From Sphaerobacter thermophilus DSM 20745 (GTDB lineage: Bacteria; Chloroflexota; Chloroflexia; Thermomicrobiales; Thermomicrobiaceae): DNA of 64,000 bases. The notes beneath the pieces are model-generated. The model searched no databases and was not told where the DNA came from. It saw nothing but the letters and a program-made list of their open reading frames with translations. The DNA is taken from positions 744,001 to 808,000 of the forward strand of contig NC_013524.1 in NCBI RefSeq assembly GCF_000024985.1, given 5' to 3'. Of this stretch, positions 7,850 through 16,330 are shown piece after piece. Each line of letters opens with the position of its first letter. The stretch's first letter is position 1. The translations under genes were made by a program, and so were the position numbers.

Positions 7850-9022
7850 ATGACGCATACACCGGGCGCCCTCTCCAACCCGCCGGATCACCCACCTGCG
7901 GCCTACCCCGCCGCGCGAGCGGACCGGCCGCGGAAGCCCGACCTGGCCGCGATCGACTTTTCCCGACAGCCGTTCGTGCTCGCCTGGGAGTTGACGCGCG
8001 CCTGTAATCTGGCCTGCATCCACTGTCGCGCGGATGCCCAACTCCGGCGTCACCCGGGGGAGTTGACCACGGAGGAGGCGTTTCGGCTGATCGACGACAT
8101 CGCCCGGTTCGATCTCCCGCCCATTCTGATCCTGACCGGCGGCGACCCGCTGCGCCGGCCCGACGTGATCGACCTCATCGCCCACGCCACCGGGCACGGC
8201 ATCCCCGTCACGCTCACGCCGGCGGGCACGCCCCTGGCCAGCTACAACCGACTCGCCGCGGCGAAGGAGGCTGGCGTGGCGCGGATCGCGGTGAGCTTCG
8301 ACGGGGCCACCCCCGAGACCCACGATGCCTTCCGGCGTGTGCCGGGCTCCTTCGGCTGGACGCTACAGATCGTCCGCCACGCGCACGACCTCGGTCTGCC
8401 GGTCCAGATCCACACCACGCTCTGCCGCCAGACACTCGGGGAGTTGCCCCGCCTGGCTGACCTCGCCGACGAACTGGGCGCGGTCGTCTGGGCGGTCTTC
8501 TGCCTGGTGCCGGTCGGCCGAGGCGAGATCCTGGAACCACTCAGCCCGGCCGAGTACGAGGAGGTCTTCAACTGGCTGATCGACCGGAGCCAGACCGCCC
8601 GCTGGAACCTGAAGCTGACGGAGGGGTATCACCTCCGGCGCGTGCTCGCGCAGCGAGGGATGGGACCGGTGTCGGGCCTCGGCTTCCGGGAGAGCAACGG
8701 CATCGGGCGAGCGCCCAAGGCGGTCAACGCGGGAAATGGTTTCTGCTTCGTGTCGCACCTCGGCGAGGTTTGGCCGAGCGGCTTCCTCCCACTGGCCACC
8801 GGCAACGTCCGAACAAGCTCGATCGTCGATCTGTACCGTAACCACCCCATCTTCCGGGCCCTGCGCGATCCCGCGCGGCTCAAGGGGAAGTGCGGCGCCT
8901 GCCGCTTCAAACTGATCTGTGGCGGCTCCCGCTCCCGCGCCTTCGCCGCGACCGGCGACTATCTCGCCTCGGACCCGGCCTGCGCATACCAGCCGGGAGT
9001 GCCGGCTCCCTTGGGCACCTAG
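7850..9022 (+). CDS. Radical SAM/SPASM-like protein (AhbD/NirJ-like)
   Basis: This 390-residue protein has the radical SAM cluster motif CNLACIHC (Cys 52, 56 and 59, spacing CX3CX2C) directly after WELTRA, and the glycine-rich LTGGDPL strand. The C-terminal region has a second Cys set, CGACRFKLICGG and a later DPAC, consistent with a SPASM/twitch-type domain binding an extra iron-sulfur cluster. The start WELTRACNLACIHC and overall length resemble the heme-related AhbD/NirJ group and the radical SAM family known from Bacillus species. A role in tetrapyrrole modification is suggested by the divergent heme A synthase gene, but peptide modification is also possible, and no precursor peptide is visible next to it. 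The family call is strong; the substrate is unknown. Confidence 0.85.
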   Translation: MTHTPGALSNPPDHPPAAYPAARADRPRKPDLAAIDFSRQPFVLAWELTRACNLACIHCRADAQLRRHPGELTTEEAFRLIDDIARFDLPPILILTGGDPLRRPDVIDLIAHATGHGIPVTLTPAGTPLASYNRLAAAKEAGVARIAVSFDGATPETHDAFRRVPGSFGWTLQIVRHAHDLGLPVQIHTTLCRQTLGELPRLADLADELGAVVWAVFCLVPVGRGEILEPLSPAEYEEVFNWLIDRSQTARWNLKLTEGYHLRRVLAQRGMGPVSGLGFRESNGIGRAPKAVNAGNGFCFVSHLGEVWPSGFLPLATGNVRTSSIVDLYRNHPIFRALRDPARLKGKCGACRFKLICGGSRSRAFAATGDYLASDPACAYQPGVPAPLGT

Positions 9023-10305
9023 CCGGCCGCGTGTCTGGTGACTGATGGGCTGCCAAAAATGCACCGCGCAGACGGCTACCGCGCCGGCCCGGTGTTTCCT
9101 CCCGCCCACTCTCTCCTAGACAGCCGGCCGGAAGCCGGATCACGGACGCATATGACGTTTGGCGAATCGGCTAATCGCCTGTCCGCGGTCGGCAGGGGTC
9201 TGGGGGTGATGGCGGTTGTCGAATACGAAGGGGCTCCGGCGGTGGCACGTGCCCGGGGGTGATGGGATTCGACGCATTGAAAGGGTTGTCCGCCGTCGGC
9301 GTGTGCCCGGGGGTAATGAAGTTTGACGAGTTTGGCGAGTGTACGTGGTCGGCCCGGGGCTGAAGCCGCCGGGCTGACAACGAAAGCCGGCTGACGATAT
9401 TGAGCCGGGAGATCGGTGATTGTCCGCAGCGCGCCGCAACCGGCTCGTAGGCCAATTTGGAGTGCGGCGGCCAAAGCCGCCGCTTTGGTGTGGCGCGGGA
9501 CGGTGGCGTGTGACCTGAGACGGGTGATGCGATGGTTTCCGCGCCGTATCCTGAGTCCAGGAACGATGAAGCGGGATCCTGCGCCGTACGTGTCCGAGAC
9601 GAGTGGTGCGACCGTTCTCGCAGCGAGATCAGCGCCCGGGGTTAAAGCCACCGGGCTGATATTTTGGAAAGCCCACTGAAGGGGCTGCGGTGCCTCCATA
9701 CAGGCGGATTCAATCCAGCATCCTGCCTGGCACAGCTTTTCCAGCCCCTTCAGTGGGCTTCGCCTTGTCAGCCCAGGGGTTTGCCCCCGGGCACCCACCG
9801 ACCGGTGGACACTGTTCCACCGGGGTGTCAACGCTCTTCCCCCCGCCGGCTTCAGCCGGCTTTCGTTGTCAGCCCGGCGGCTTCAGCCCCGGGGCACGTG
9901 CCGACCGCGTACACCCCTGTAATTCGTCAAACTCCATTAGCCCTTGGCAGGTACCACGGTGCGGGGATCCTTGCACGGACTCCTCCGGAACTTGACCGCG
10001 ACACAGGGAAGCTTCACACCGCCCACCCCGGACCCACGCCACAGCGCGAGAGCCTCCTACCACCTCACCCGACCGCACCACATTCCGGACACATGCCACG
10101 GCGCGGGAACCGTCGCACCGCCCATCCCCGGATGCACCACCGCCAGAGACCCACCTGATAGTCAGACTCCATGAGCTGGCTGGGAACGATCGGCGCAGAT
10201 ACCGAGACCATCCGGCGCATTCACTTGCGACGGGCACAGGCAACCCGGGTCAACGGGCCTAAAGGATCACACCGGTCACAGGGGTCGCCGTGCTGGCGCA
10301 CGGCC
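9023..10305. other. Repeat-filled intergenic region without genes
   Basis: About 1.3 kb contain no credible gene; the open frames here are translations of palindromic repeats. From 9233 to 9330 two degenerate units start with GGCACGTGCCCGGGGGTG-like sequence and carry a following TTTGACGA. The large composite inverted repeat at 9351-9898 follows. From 9900 to about 10150 reverse-oriented degenerate units recur (TCGTCAAACTCC, CACATGCCACGGCGCGG, CATCCCCGGATGCACC). The last 150 bp before 10305 show nothing recognisable. Confidence 0.75.
9351..9898. repeat. Composite nested inverted repeat, copy 1
   Basis: The outer arms are a perfect 42-bp inverted repeat: 9353-9394 (starting CCCGGGGCTGAAGCCGCCGG) and 9852-9893. 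Each arm is itself made of partial palindromes. Inside lies a second perfect inverted repeat of 18 bp, AAGCCCACTGAAGGGGCT at 9669-9686 with its complement at 9743-9760, separated by 56 bp. The inner arms are bordered by imperfect GC-rich palindromes (about 9632-9660 and 9768-9794). A GCGGCGGCC..GCCGCCGC hairpin near 9463-9483 sits on the left side only. The same arrangement recurs near 29.6 and 47.6 kb. No transposase is present. Confidence 0.85.
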
Positions 10306-11031
10306 TCACTCCCGCGCGAGACCGACGAGGCGGAGGAAGGCGGTGATCTTGTCGATGTCCCAGTCCGTCATGTCGACGGTCACGGAGAGCGTGACGCCTG
10401 GGCGGGACGGGAGGCCGTCGGTGGGCAGGGTGATGGAACCTGCGCCCGGCGACGTCGGGACAGCGGCGGCCGGGGCCGGCTCGGCAGTCTCCGGGCTCTG
10501 CTGGCGCAGGGAGGCCAACCGCGCGGCGACATCGGGAGCAAGGTCGAGCCGGGTCGGCTGGCCACGCACGCCGCGGCGGTACGTGCCGAGGCCGGCCTCA
10601 TCGGCGAGGCGGAAGAAGAAGGTACGGGCCTCTTCGACACGGTTCCGGGGCTGGCCGAGCCGCATGTCAACCTGCCAGACACGCTCGACCCACGGGGCAT
10701 CGAGAACAGTCAACTCTTCGGCGACGGCGCGCTCCAGCGGGATGGCGTAGGGCGGGTAGCTGAGCATAGCGCGAGCGAGTTCGTCACGGCGCTCACTCTC
10801 GCTGCTGGCGTAGGCCAGGCGCTCGCCCTGCGGTGTCAGGCGCACATCGCCGACCTCGTCCCGCGTGACGAGCCCCAACTGCTCGGCCGCGTTGAGGGTC
10901 TCGCGGAGCGACTCCCCGGCACCCATGCGTGCCTCAAGCGTCGCTCGATCGACCCCCTTCCCCTTGGCGTAGTCGAGCAGGGTACCCATGGCTCGCCAGT
11001 CGGTCCGGTAGGGGAGCATCACCTCGGCCAT
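10306..11031 (-). CDS. Hypothetical protein, winged-helix-like
   Basis: The 241-residue product is read from the ATG at 11031 (GAGGAG five bases upstream); an ATG at 11034 and a GTG at 11037 are alternatives. Residues 1-80 look like a winged-helix domain: LEARMGAGESLRETLNAAEQ followed by LGLVTRDEVGDVRLTPQGER has the helix-helix-wing rhythm of small DNA-binding or partner-binding modules that score a gained growth or fate state. The middle is charged and helical. A linker rich in Pro and Ala (about 180-205) leads to a C-terminal beta-alpha unit, LSVTVDMTDWDIDKITAFLR. This resembles DUF5343-type proteins, but I cannot confirm a family. It is isolated between two repeat-rich regions, so context gives no function. 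Confidence 0.65.
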   Translation of the reverse strand: MAEVMLPYRTDWRAMGTLLDYAKGKGVDRATLEARMGAGESLRETLNAAEQLGLVTRDEVGDVRLTPQGERLAYASSESERRDELARAMLSYPPYAIPLERAVAEELTVLDAPWVERVWQVDMRLGQPRNRVEEARTFFFRLADEAGLGTYRRGVRGQPTRLDLAPDVAARLASLRQQSPETAEPAPAAAVPTSPGAGSITLPTDGLPSRPGVTLSVTVDMTDWDIDKITAFLRLVGLARE

Positions 11032-11787
11032 CATCACTCCTCGGGACGCCGCGCCAGTATCGCCACACGTTCAGTGTGGCACACGCCCAGGCAATCCGTC
11101 AAGCAATAATCGTCAAGCACATACCGCATCCATCGCTTTGCCCAGCGGATCTCGTATGCTTTTCACACTCGCTTGAAGATAGATTCTCTGCACGCCCATG
11201 CTTGCCGTAAGCCACATGCGCTTGATTGTTCAAGTACACTTCTGAAACCGACCGGTCTCAGTGTCACGGAGCAATGCCGGCCGTCGGAGCCTGCTGATGG
11301 CTCACGTCGAGTTGATAGGATCTCGGGCCGTGGCGCGTGCCCGGGGGTTCACCTCGGGCTCTAACCGGACGGCAGGCACCCTATCACCTGAGTGCACGCC
11401 CTGCTCCGCCACAGCTAGCTTTAGCCGGCTTCGCCTTGTCAGCCCGGCGACTCTAGCACCGGGCATCTGCCACCTCCGACGCAGCCCCGATCACTTCGTC
11501 AACTTCATCATCCCCGGGCACAGACCGTCAGCGCAGACCCCGGCCACATCACCATACCCAGCCAACCGACTTCGCCTTATCGGTCCACGACACGCCAGCC
11601 TCCATCGGCGAACGTTGCCACCAGCCCGGCAAGAAGCACCGGACACATGCCCCCCGACACCGAACCGAATCACCAACCCAGGCTTGACCACGACCACTCG
11701 ATCGTGTTAGTGGTTTGCCAAGCAGCAACGTGCCAATACACTTGCAGAATCTCACGCCGCCTGTAATCACGTATCGCCCGATTCCTA
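11032..11787. other. Intergenic region with degraded repeats
   Basis: No supported gene is present. Between about 11325 and 11530 there are worn copies of the dispersed repeat family: GGCGCGTGCCCGGGGGTT, then CTTTAGCCGGCTTCGCCTTGTCAGCCCGG, written here in two pieces, CTTTAGCCGGCTTCGCC and TTGTCAGCCCGG, then TCGTCAACTTCATC next to CCCCGGGCAC. The remaining sequence (11040-11320 and 11530-11780) has lower GC than the surrounding genes but shows no recognisable site. Confidence 0.6.
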
Positions 11788-11816
11788 TTGAGGTATCACG
11801 TGGGATATGTTAGAGT
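11788..11816 (+). promoter_or_regulatory. Sigma-70-type promoter for DnaA-N protein
   Basis: TTGAGG (11788-11793) and TAGAGT (11811-11816) are separated by exactly 17 bp, giving four matches each to the -35 and -10 consensus. The spacer contains the palindrome CACGTG. The position suits a transcript beginning near 11823, ahead of both candidate start codons of the downstream gene. Confidence 0.55.
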
Positions 11817-11894
11817 ACGGGTGGTGGGAAGGGCCAGTGGGGTGCCCCGGTGATCGGCCGTGGCGCGGGGCGCTCTCAATGGGAGGTGGGTCCG

Positions 11895-13892
11895 GTGCCG
11901 GACGAGGGACCGAAGGCCGCCGAGCAGGCAACGCCTCCCGCTGCCGCACAGCGCAGCGGAGAGGATGCCCGCCGTCGTGGCTGGTTCTGGCACTGGAACA
12001 CCATCATCACGCAGTACGCCCCCCTGATCGGCCTCAAGGGCGTCGGGCTCCTCAACTCCTACACCGTCTGGACCGACCGCCGGGAAGAATCCCCCCACCG
12101 CGGCTACGCCTTCCCGAGCCAGCAGGCGGAAGCCGACTTCTACGGCGAGGACCGCGCCGAACTGATCACCATCAACAAGATCCTGGTCGCGCTCGACCTG
12201 ATCGAGATCCGCAAGGAGATGGTGCTGCGCGTGGACGAGCGCGGCCGTCGCTGGCGTGTGCCCCACAACCTCTACCGGGTCAAGGACCATCCCGAGGGGT
12301 ATGTGCTCGGGGTCGACGACGTCCTCCGCGTGGTCGAGCTGGCGGCGCGCGACCGCGCGGTCTACCGGTACATCCGCCGCATCTTCTCCAGCCGCTTTGC
12401 CCCGATCGACCGCGACAACGTCTGGCACCAGATCCTCCCCGTCGTGCGCCAGACGGAGATCTGGCAGCGCCTGGCCGAACGCGCCGAGCGCGAGGAGGCC
12501 CGCAACTCCGCCCGCACCCGAGCCGGCCATGCCAGCCGGTCACGCGCGGCCGGAAAGGAGGAACCCGCAGAACCGACGACGACCGACCCAGCACCACCAA
12601 CAACCAATGTTGAACCCACCAACACTGGTTCACAGCCCGCTGTTGACGAGAGCAACAGTGGTTCTGACGCGGATGTTGCCGCGAGCAACAATGCTTCGGC
12701 CGCTCCGGAGGCTGGCAATGCTGCTCAGACCAACGAAGGTCCGGAAGAGATTGTTGATGAGAGCAACACTACGTATAACCAAGATCTTTCCACTACTACG
12801 ACCACCACTGGCACGCCTGGGACGATGGCTGATACCGCGGGAGGCGACGATGACGACGTATTGCAGCGCCCGGCGGGCGCGGGTCCGATACTGGAGCCGA
12901 CAGCTGCGGTGGTCGCCTGCTTCGAAGCTGCCAACGGGCGGACCGCCACCCCGCTCGAGCGCGAACTTCTGGCAGAGCTTGAAGTGGCATTCGACGCTGC
13001 TGCTCGCCGAGCAGGCGCGAGCGGCAGCGCATGGGTCGAAGCCGCGATTCGGGAGGCGGTCAGCAGCGGATCCCGGTTCGTCGCGCCCAAGCGGATCCGG
13101 GAGATCCTCAGCCGCTGGGCCCGCGAAGGCGAAGCCGTTCGGCCGGGCGCTGCGACGGCGCCGCCGCTAGGCGTGGCGCCGGACGCGCCGGACTTCCCCC
13201 TCCCGCATGGCCCAGGCAGCCGGCGGACGTGGGAGTTCGTCCTCCGCCTCCTCGCGCAGGTGATCGACCGGGCCGAGATGGAACGGCTCTTCGCCGGGTC
13301 GGCCATCGTGGGCTACCGGGCCGGGACGGTCACGGTCGCGGTCGCTTCCGAGGCCATCGCCGCGCGGCTGGGGGCGGAGTACTACGACCTCGTAGCACGC
13401 AAGCTGAGCGAGGCGATGCGCCGCCCGGTGCGGGTGCAATTCACGGCACCGGACACGGGGGATGCCGCGGCTCCGGAGGATGAAGAGCCTGCGCCGGCGG
13501 CTCCTGAGCCTGCACCGCCACCTCCAGCGCGCCCCACGCCACCGGCCGCACCCGCGACGCTGCCACGTTTCGTCCTCCCGGGTGGACTGACGAACTTCCA
13601 GGTCTGGGAGGCGGCTCAGGACGACCTGGCACGGGAACTTAGCCAGGCCAACTTCGAGTCCTGGGTGCGCCCCGCCGCGCTGCTCGGCATGGACGATGAC
13701 GGCACACTCGTGATCGGCGCTCCCAGCGCATTCGCCTGTCGCCGTCTGGAGGTGCTGCTACCCCAGATCTGCGCCGCACTCGGCCGCATCCTCGGCGCGC
13801 CGGTGCAGGCTCGCGCGGTCGTCACCCGCGAATGGCTCCGACAACACCAAGCTCCCGGGTCAGGGGAAGCGGAGGGAAGAGGCAGGGGATGA
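11895..13892 (+). CDS. Winged-helix protein with two DnaA-N-like domains
   Basis: The GTG at 11895 has GGGAGG eight bases upstream and gives 665 residues; an upstream GTG at 11850 would add 15. The N-terminal 190 residues look like a replication-initiator-type helix-turn-helix region. A Thr/Asn/Ser-rich linker (about 238-298) holds degenerate 11-residue repeats. Two copies of a fold resembling the DnaA N-terminal domain follow: one near residues 455-520 (RTWEFVLRLLAQ ... AAEYYDLV-like), and a better one at the C-terminus, with VWEAAQDDLARELSQ, FESWVRPA and LVIGAPSAFACRRLE. In DnaA this domain binds DnaB/DiaA and oligomerises; here the AAA+ ATPase and DNA-binding domain IV are missing. A role in replication or its control is inferred, not shown. 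A Pro/Ala linker separates the two copies. Confidence 0.75.
   Translation: MPDEGPKAAEQATPPAAAQRSGEDARRRGWFWHWNTIITQYAPLIGLKGVGLLNSYTVWTDRREESPHRGYAFPSQQAEADFYGEDRAELITINKILVALDLIEIRKEMVLRVDERGRRWRVPHNLYRVKDHPEGYVLGVDDVLRVVELAARDRAVYRYIRRIFSSRFAPIDRDNVWHQILPVVRQTEIWQRLAERAEREEARNSARTRAGHASRSRAAGKEEPAEPTTTDPAPPTTNVEPTNTGSQPAVDESNSGSDADVAASNNASAAPEAGNAAQTNEGPEEIVDESNTTYNQDLSTTTTTTGTPGTMADTAGGDDDDVLQRPAGAGPILEPTAAVVACFEAANGRTATPLERELLAELEVAFDAAARRAGASGSAWVEAAIREAVSSGSRFVAPKRIREILSRWAREGEAVRPGAATAPPLGVAPDAPDFPLPHGPGSRRTWEFVLRLLAQVIDRAEMERLFAGSAIVGYRAGTVTVAVASEAIAARLGAEYYDLVARKLSEAMRRPVRVQFTAPDTGDAAAPEDEEPAPAAPEPAPPPPARPTPPAAPATLPRFVLPGGLTNFQVWEAAQDDLARELSQANFESWVRPAALLGMDDDGTLVIGAPSAFACRRLEVLLPQICAALGRILGAPVQARAVVTREWLRQHQAPGSGEAEGRGRG
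12608..12768 (+). repeat. 33-bp-phased TGTTG-N7-CAACA dyads inside the gene
   Basis: Small dyads of the form TGTTG, seven bases, CAACA start at 12608, 12641, 12674 and 12752; a degenerate member (TGCTG..CAACG) starts at 12719. The spacings 12608-12641-12674 and 12719-12752 are each exactly 33 bp, and the 12674-12719 step is 45. The repeats encode an imperfect 11-residue unit (for example VDESNSGSDAD and VDESNTTYNQD). The stretch is less GC-rich than the rest of the gene. Both protein-level repeat expansion and a nucleic-acid binding array would give this pattern. Confidence 0.7.
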
Positions 13893-14912
13893 GGAACACT
13901 CCTCATCCCCTTGCCCCCTCTCCCAACGCTCGGAACGAGTGAGGTTCGCCGCGGCGTGGGTCGGGTCGGCCCGCGCGGAGCCACACGGGACGCGAGCGGT
14001 GGGCATCGCGCTTATGTCATTCCGGCAGGCGTCACCGTGGCACGACGGTGGACCGCGGAGCGGATGACCCTATCCCTCGGGCCTGCGCTGAGGCAGCCCG
14101 GGGGACGAGGTGGTATCGCATGGTGGCGTGTGTCGGGAGGCGATGGCGTCTCTCGGATGCGATGGATCATCGCCCGTGGCATATGGCGAGGATGGATGGT
14201 GCAAGGATCTCAGCACTGTGGCAATGTGCCCGGGATGTGGTGCGGACGGGCGAGGTGGTAGGAGGCTCTGGCGCTGTGGCACGTGCCCTGGGGGTGTTGA
14301 AGTTTGACGAATTACCGTGCTACACCGGAGCCGCCCCCATCGACGGGTTGCTGTCATCCTGAGCGGAGTCGGGGGCGGTGAGAGCCGTCCCCGGTGACTC
14401 CGTCCGAGGCAAAGGATCGCTGCACTGGGGGTGGCTCCGAGGAGAGATACTTCGCGTCGCTCAGGAGACATGCCTTTACCCGATTTTCTGGTCATGGGTA
14501 GTCCGCTGGCCGCGTGAGCGGACACGAAAGGCAGTTTGCTGCGCGTGCAGCTCTAGCCCCTTCAGTGGGCTTTCCCGATTCAGCCCGGCGGCTTCAGCCC
14601 CGGGCAAACGTCACGGTGTGAGAACCTTCCCGCCGTCCATCTCCGGGCACACGCCACGGCACCGGGACCCTTCCCACCACCCCATCCTCGGCACGAGCCA
14701 CCACGGAATATCCAACGCATCCGCCAGATCCCGTCACCCCGAGGCCCCCGGCACCGCCGGACACCCATCGCAGCGGCGCGTCACGGTCTTCGTGCGTCAC
14801 GCTTATAGATGAGGAAGCCGGAGCCGCCGCAGCGCGGCGGGGGATCTGCTACGGTGCGGTGGGAGCGCCGGCGGGGTGCTCCGGCATGGGTGCCACGGGG
14901 AGGCTGAGCGCG
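13893..14912. other. Intergenic region with repeat remnants
   Basis: No supported gene lies in this kilobase. Just after the upstream stop, CTCATCCCCTTGCCCCCTCTCCC begins in pieces like the CCCTCTCCCA/TGGGAGAGGG repeat. From about 14020 to 14310 degenerate units recur, ending in GGCACGTGCCCTGGGGGTG and TTTGACGAATT. TGTCATCCTGAGCGGAGTC near 14350 is another dispersed type. From 14550 to 14610 a half of the composite element is present (CCCCTTCAGTGGGCTTTCCC followed by CAGCCCGGCGGCTTCAGCC). Further reversed units run to about 14710. The final 100 bp lead into the cupin gene. Confidence 0.65.
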
Positions 14913-15269
14913 ATGGAGCGGGAGATGACGGTCGTGGATCTGGCGGAGCTGGCGGCGTCCGGTGGATCGGGCGCGATCTTCGCGCGGGAGACGGCGGATC
15001 TAGACCTGAACCTGGTGCGCTTCGCGCCGGGGTCGGGCGTTGGAGAGCATGTCAACCGCGAGGTGGATGTGGCGGTGATCGTGCTCGACGGCGAGGGTGT
15101 GCTGACGGTTGACGGGGCGGAGCACCCGCTGCGGGCCGGGAGGGCGACGATCATCCCGAAGGGGGTGCGCCGGGCGATCCGGGCGACCGGCGACGTGCCG
15201 CTGGTCTACGTCACGGTTCACCGCCGACGGCGGCGCCTCTGGCCGAGCACGCCCGATCGTCAGGCCTGA
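14913..15269 (+). CDS. Cupin-domain protein
   Basis: The ATG at 14913 (MEREMTVVDL) is preceded by GGGGAGG and gives 118 residues; an in-frame GTG at 14859 would add 18 residues of unlikely sequence. The single cupin barrel shows the two-motif pattern: GSGVGEHVNREVDVAVIVLDG for motif 1, given in order as GSGVGEHVN and the following acidic strand, and RAGRATIIPKGVRRAIRATG for motif 2. The metal-ligand set is reduced: motif 1 has a His but motif 2 lacks the usual H (PKGVRRAI), so a structural or ligand-sensing role is as likely as catalysis. It converges with and overlaps the end of panE by 10 bp. Substrate unknown. Confidence 0.8.
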   Translation: MEREMTVVDLAELAASGGSGAIFARETADLDLNLVRFAPGSGVGEHVNREVDVAVIVLDGEGVLTVDGAEHPLRAGRATIIPKGVRRAIRATGDVPLVYVTVHRRRRRLWPSTPDRQA

Positions 15270-16330
15270 GCGGTCCCCGAGGTCCGGCCGAGCGCGGCGA
15301 GCAACGCGTCTGGTCGCCCGGCGAATGCCCGGCGCCGCTCGGGGTTCCGTGCAGCTTCTTCCAATAGCTCGGTCAGGGTGGCATTGACGGGGGTCGGGAT
15401 GCCGAGCCGAGCGCCCAGGTCTGCGACCGCGCCGTTGAGCCAGCGCACCTCGGTCGTGCCCAGGCCGCGCTCGATGTCGAGCCATAGTGAAGGCCGCTTC
15501 TCGCCGCGGCCGCGTGCGGCGCGTGCGGCGATCAGGCGGCGCGCCAGCGGGGCGGGCAGGCGCATCGCATGGGCGAGGAGCGGCACGTTGAAGCCTGGCA
15601 GCGGGATCGGGCGGATGCCGGCGCCGAGCATCACCGCGAGCGCCTCGATGAAGGCGGCGCGCTCGACCGCGAAGAGGCGTGGGTCGGCATAGATCGCCGC
15701 GGGCGGGAGCGCCAGGAGAGCCGAGGTGGCGTTCGCCATGATGTTGAGCAGGAGCTTCGACCACGTGAGGTCCTGGTAGCGCGGCACGACACCGGCCGGG
15801 AGCCCCGTGGCGGTGAGGGCCGCGGCCAACTGGTCGAGCGGCACACCGCCCCGCACCGGGGCCAGCATGACCCCGCCGGTCGTCTCCTGCCGCACCGTTG
15901 CCGGACTGTCCCGCATGACCGAGGCGGTGATGGTGCCCGACGCGAGGCGCGGCATGTCCGGTTCCGCGAGCAGGGTCTCGACGGTGCCGACCCCGTTCTG
16001 GAGTGCCACGATCGCGGCGCCGGAAGCCGCGAGGCGGCGCAGGTCCGGCAGTGCGGCGGCCACGGCGTAGGCCTTCACGGTGAGGAGGACGAGGGCGGGC
16101 GGAGCCGAAATCGCGTCGATGCTTGTCACGGCAGGGATGCGGATGCGGCGCGTGCTCGACGGCTGGACGATGGTGAGTCCCTGCTCGTTGACGGCCTCGG
16201 CCACCGCGGGGCGGCCGAGCAGGGTGACGGGAGCGTCGGCCGCGGCCAGCACCCCGCCGAGAAGGCAGCCGACGGCGCCTGCGCCGTAGATCAGGGTTGG
16301 AGGAAGCGACGCGACCGGCTCAGTCGGCAT
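15260..16330 (-). CDS. panE: 2-dehydropantoate 2-reductase
   Basis: PanE reduces ketopantoate to pantoate with NADPH in coenzyme A synthesis. The 356-residue protein, read from the ATG at 16330, opens with the Rossmann motif GAGAVGCLLGG, and continues with VLLTVKAYAVAAALPDL (the conserved VK pair of the family) and VALQNGVGTVE. The later TWSKLLLNIMANATSALLA carries the conserved Lys (WSK) and Asn of the active site. A TTG nine bases upstream is an alternative start. The gene overlaps the end of plsY by 11 bp, so the two are probably cotranscribed. Paralogues with unassigned 2-oxoacid substrates are common, so the exact substrate is likely but not certain. Confidence 0.9.
   Translation of the reverse strand: MPTEPVASLPPTLIYGAGAVGCLLGGVLAAADAPVTLLGRPAVAEAVNEQGLTIVQPSSTRRIRIPAVTSIDAISAPPALVLLTVKAYAVAAALPDLRRLAASGAAIVALQNGVGTVETLLAEPDMPRLASGTITASVMRDSPATVRQETTGGVMLAPVRGGVPLDQLAAALTATGLPAGVVPRYQDLTWSKLLLNIMANATSALLALPPAAIYADPRLFAVERAAFIEALAVMLGAGIRPIPLPGFNVPLLAHAMRLPAPLARRLIAARAARGRGEKRPSLWLDIERGLGTTEVRWLNGAVADLGARLGIPTPVNATLTELLEEAARNPERRRAFAGRPDALLAALGRTSGTAQA

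Noticed and set aside
9233-10150. CRISPR array
   Set aside because: The repeats are palindromic, degenerate and unevenly spaced, with no constant spacers and no cas genes.
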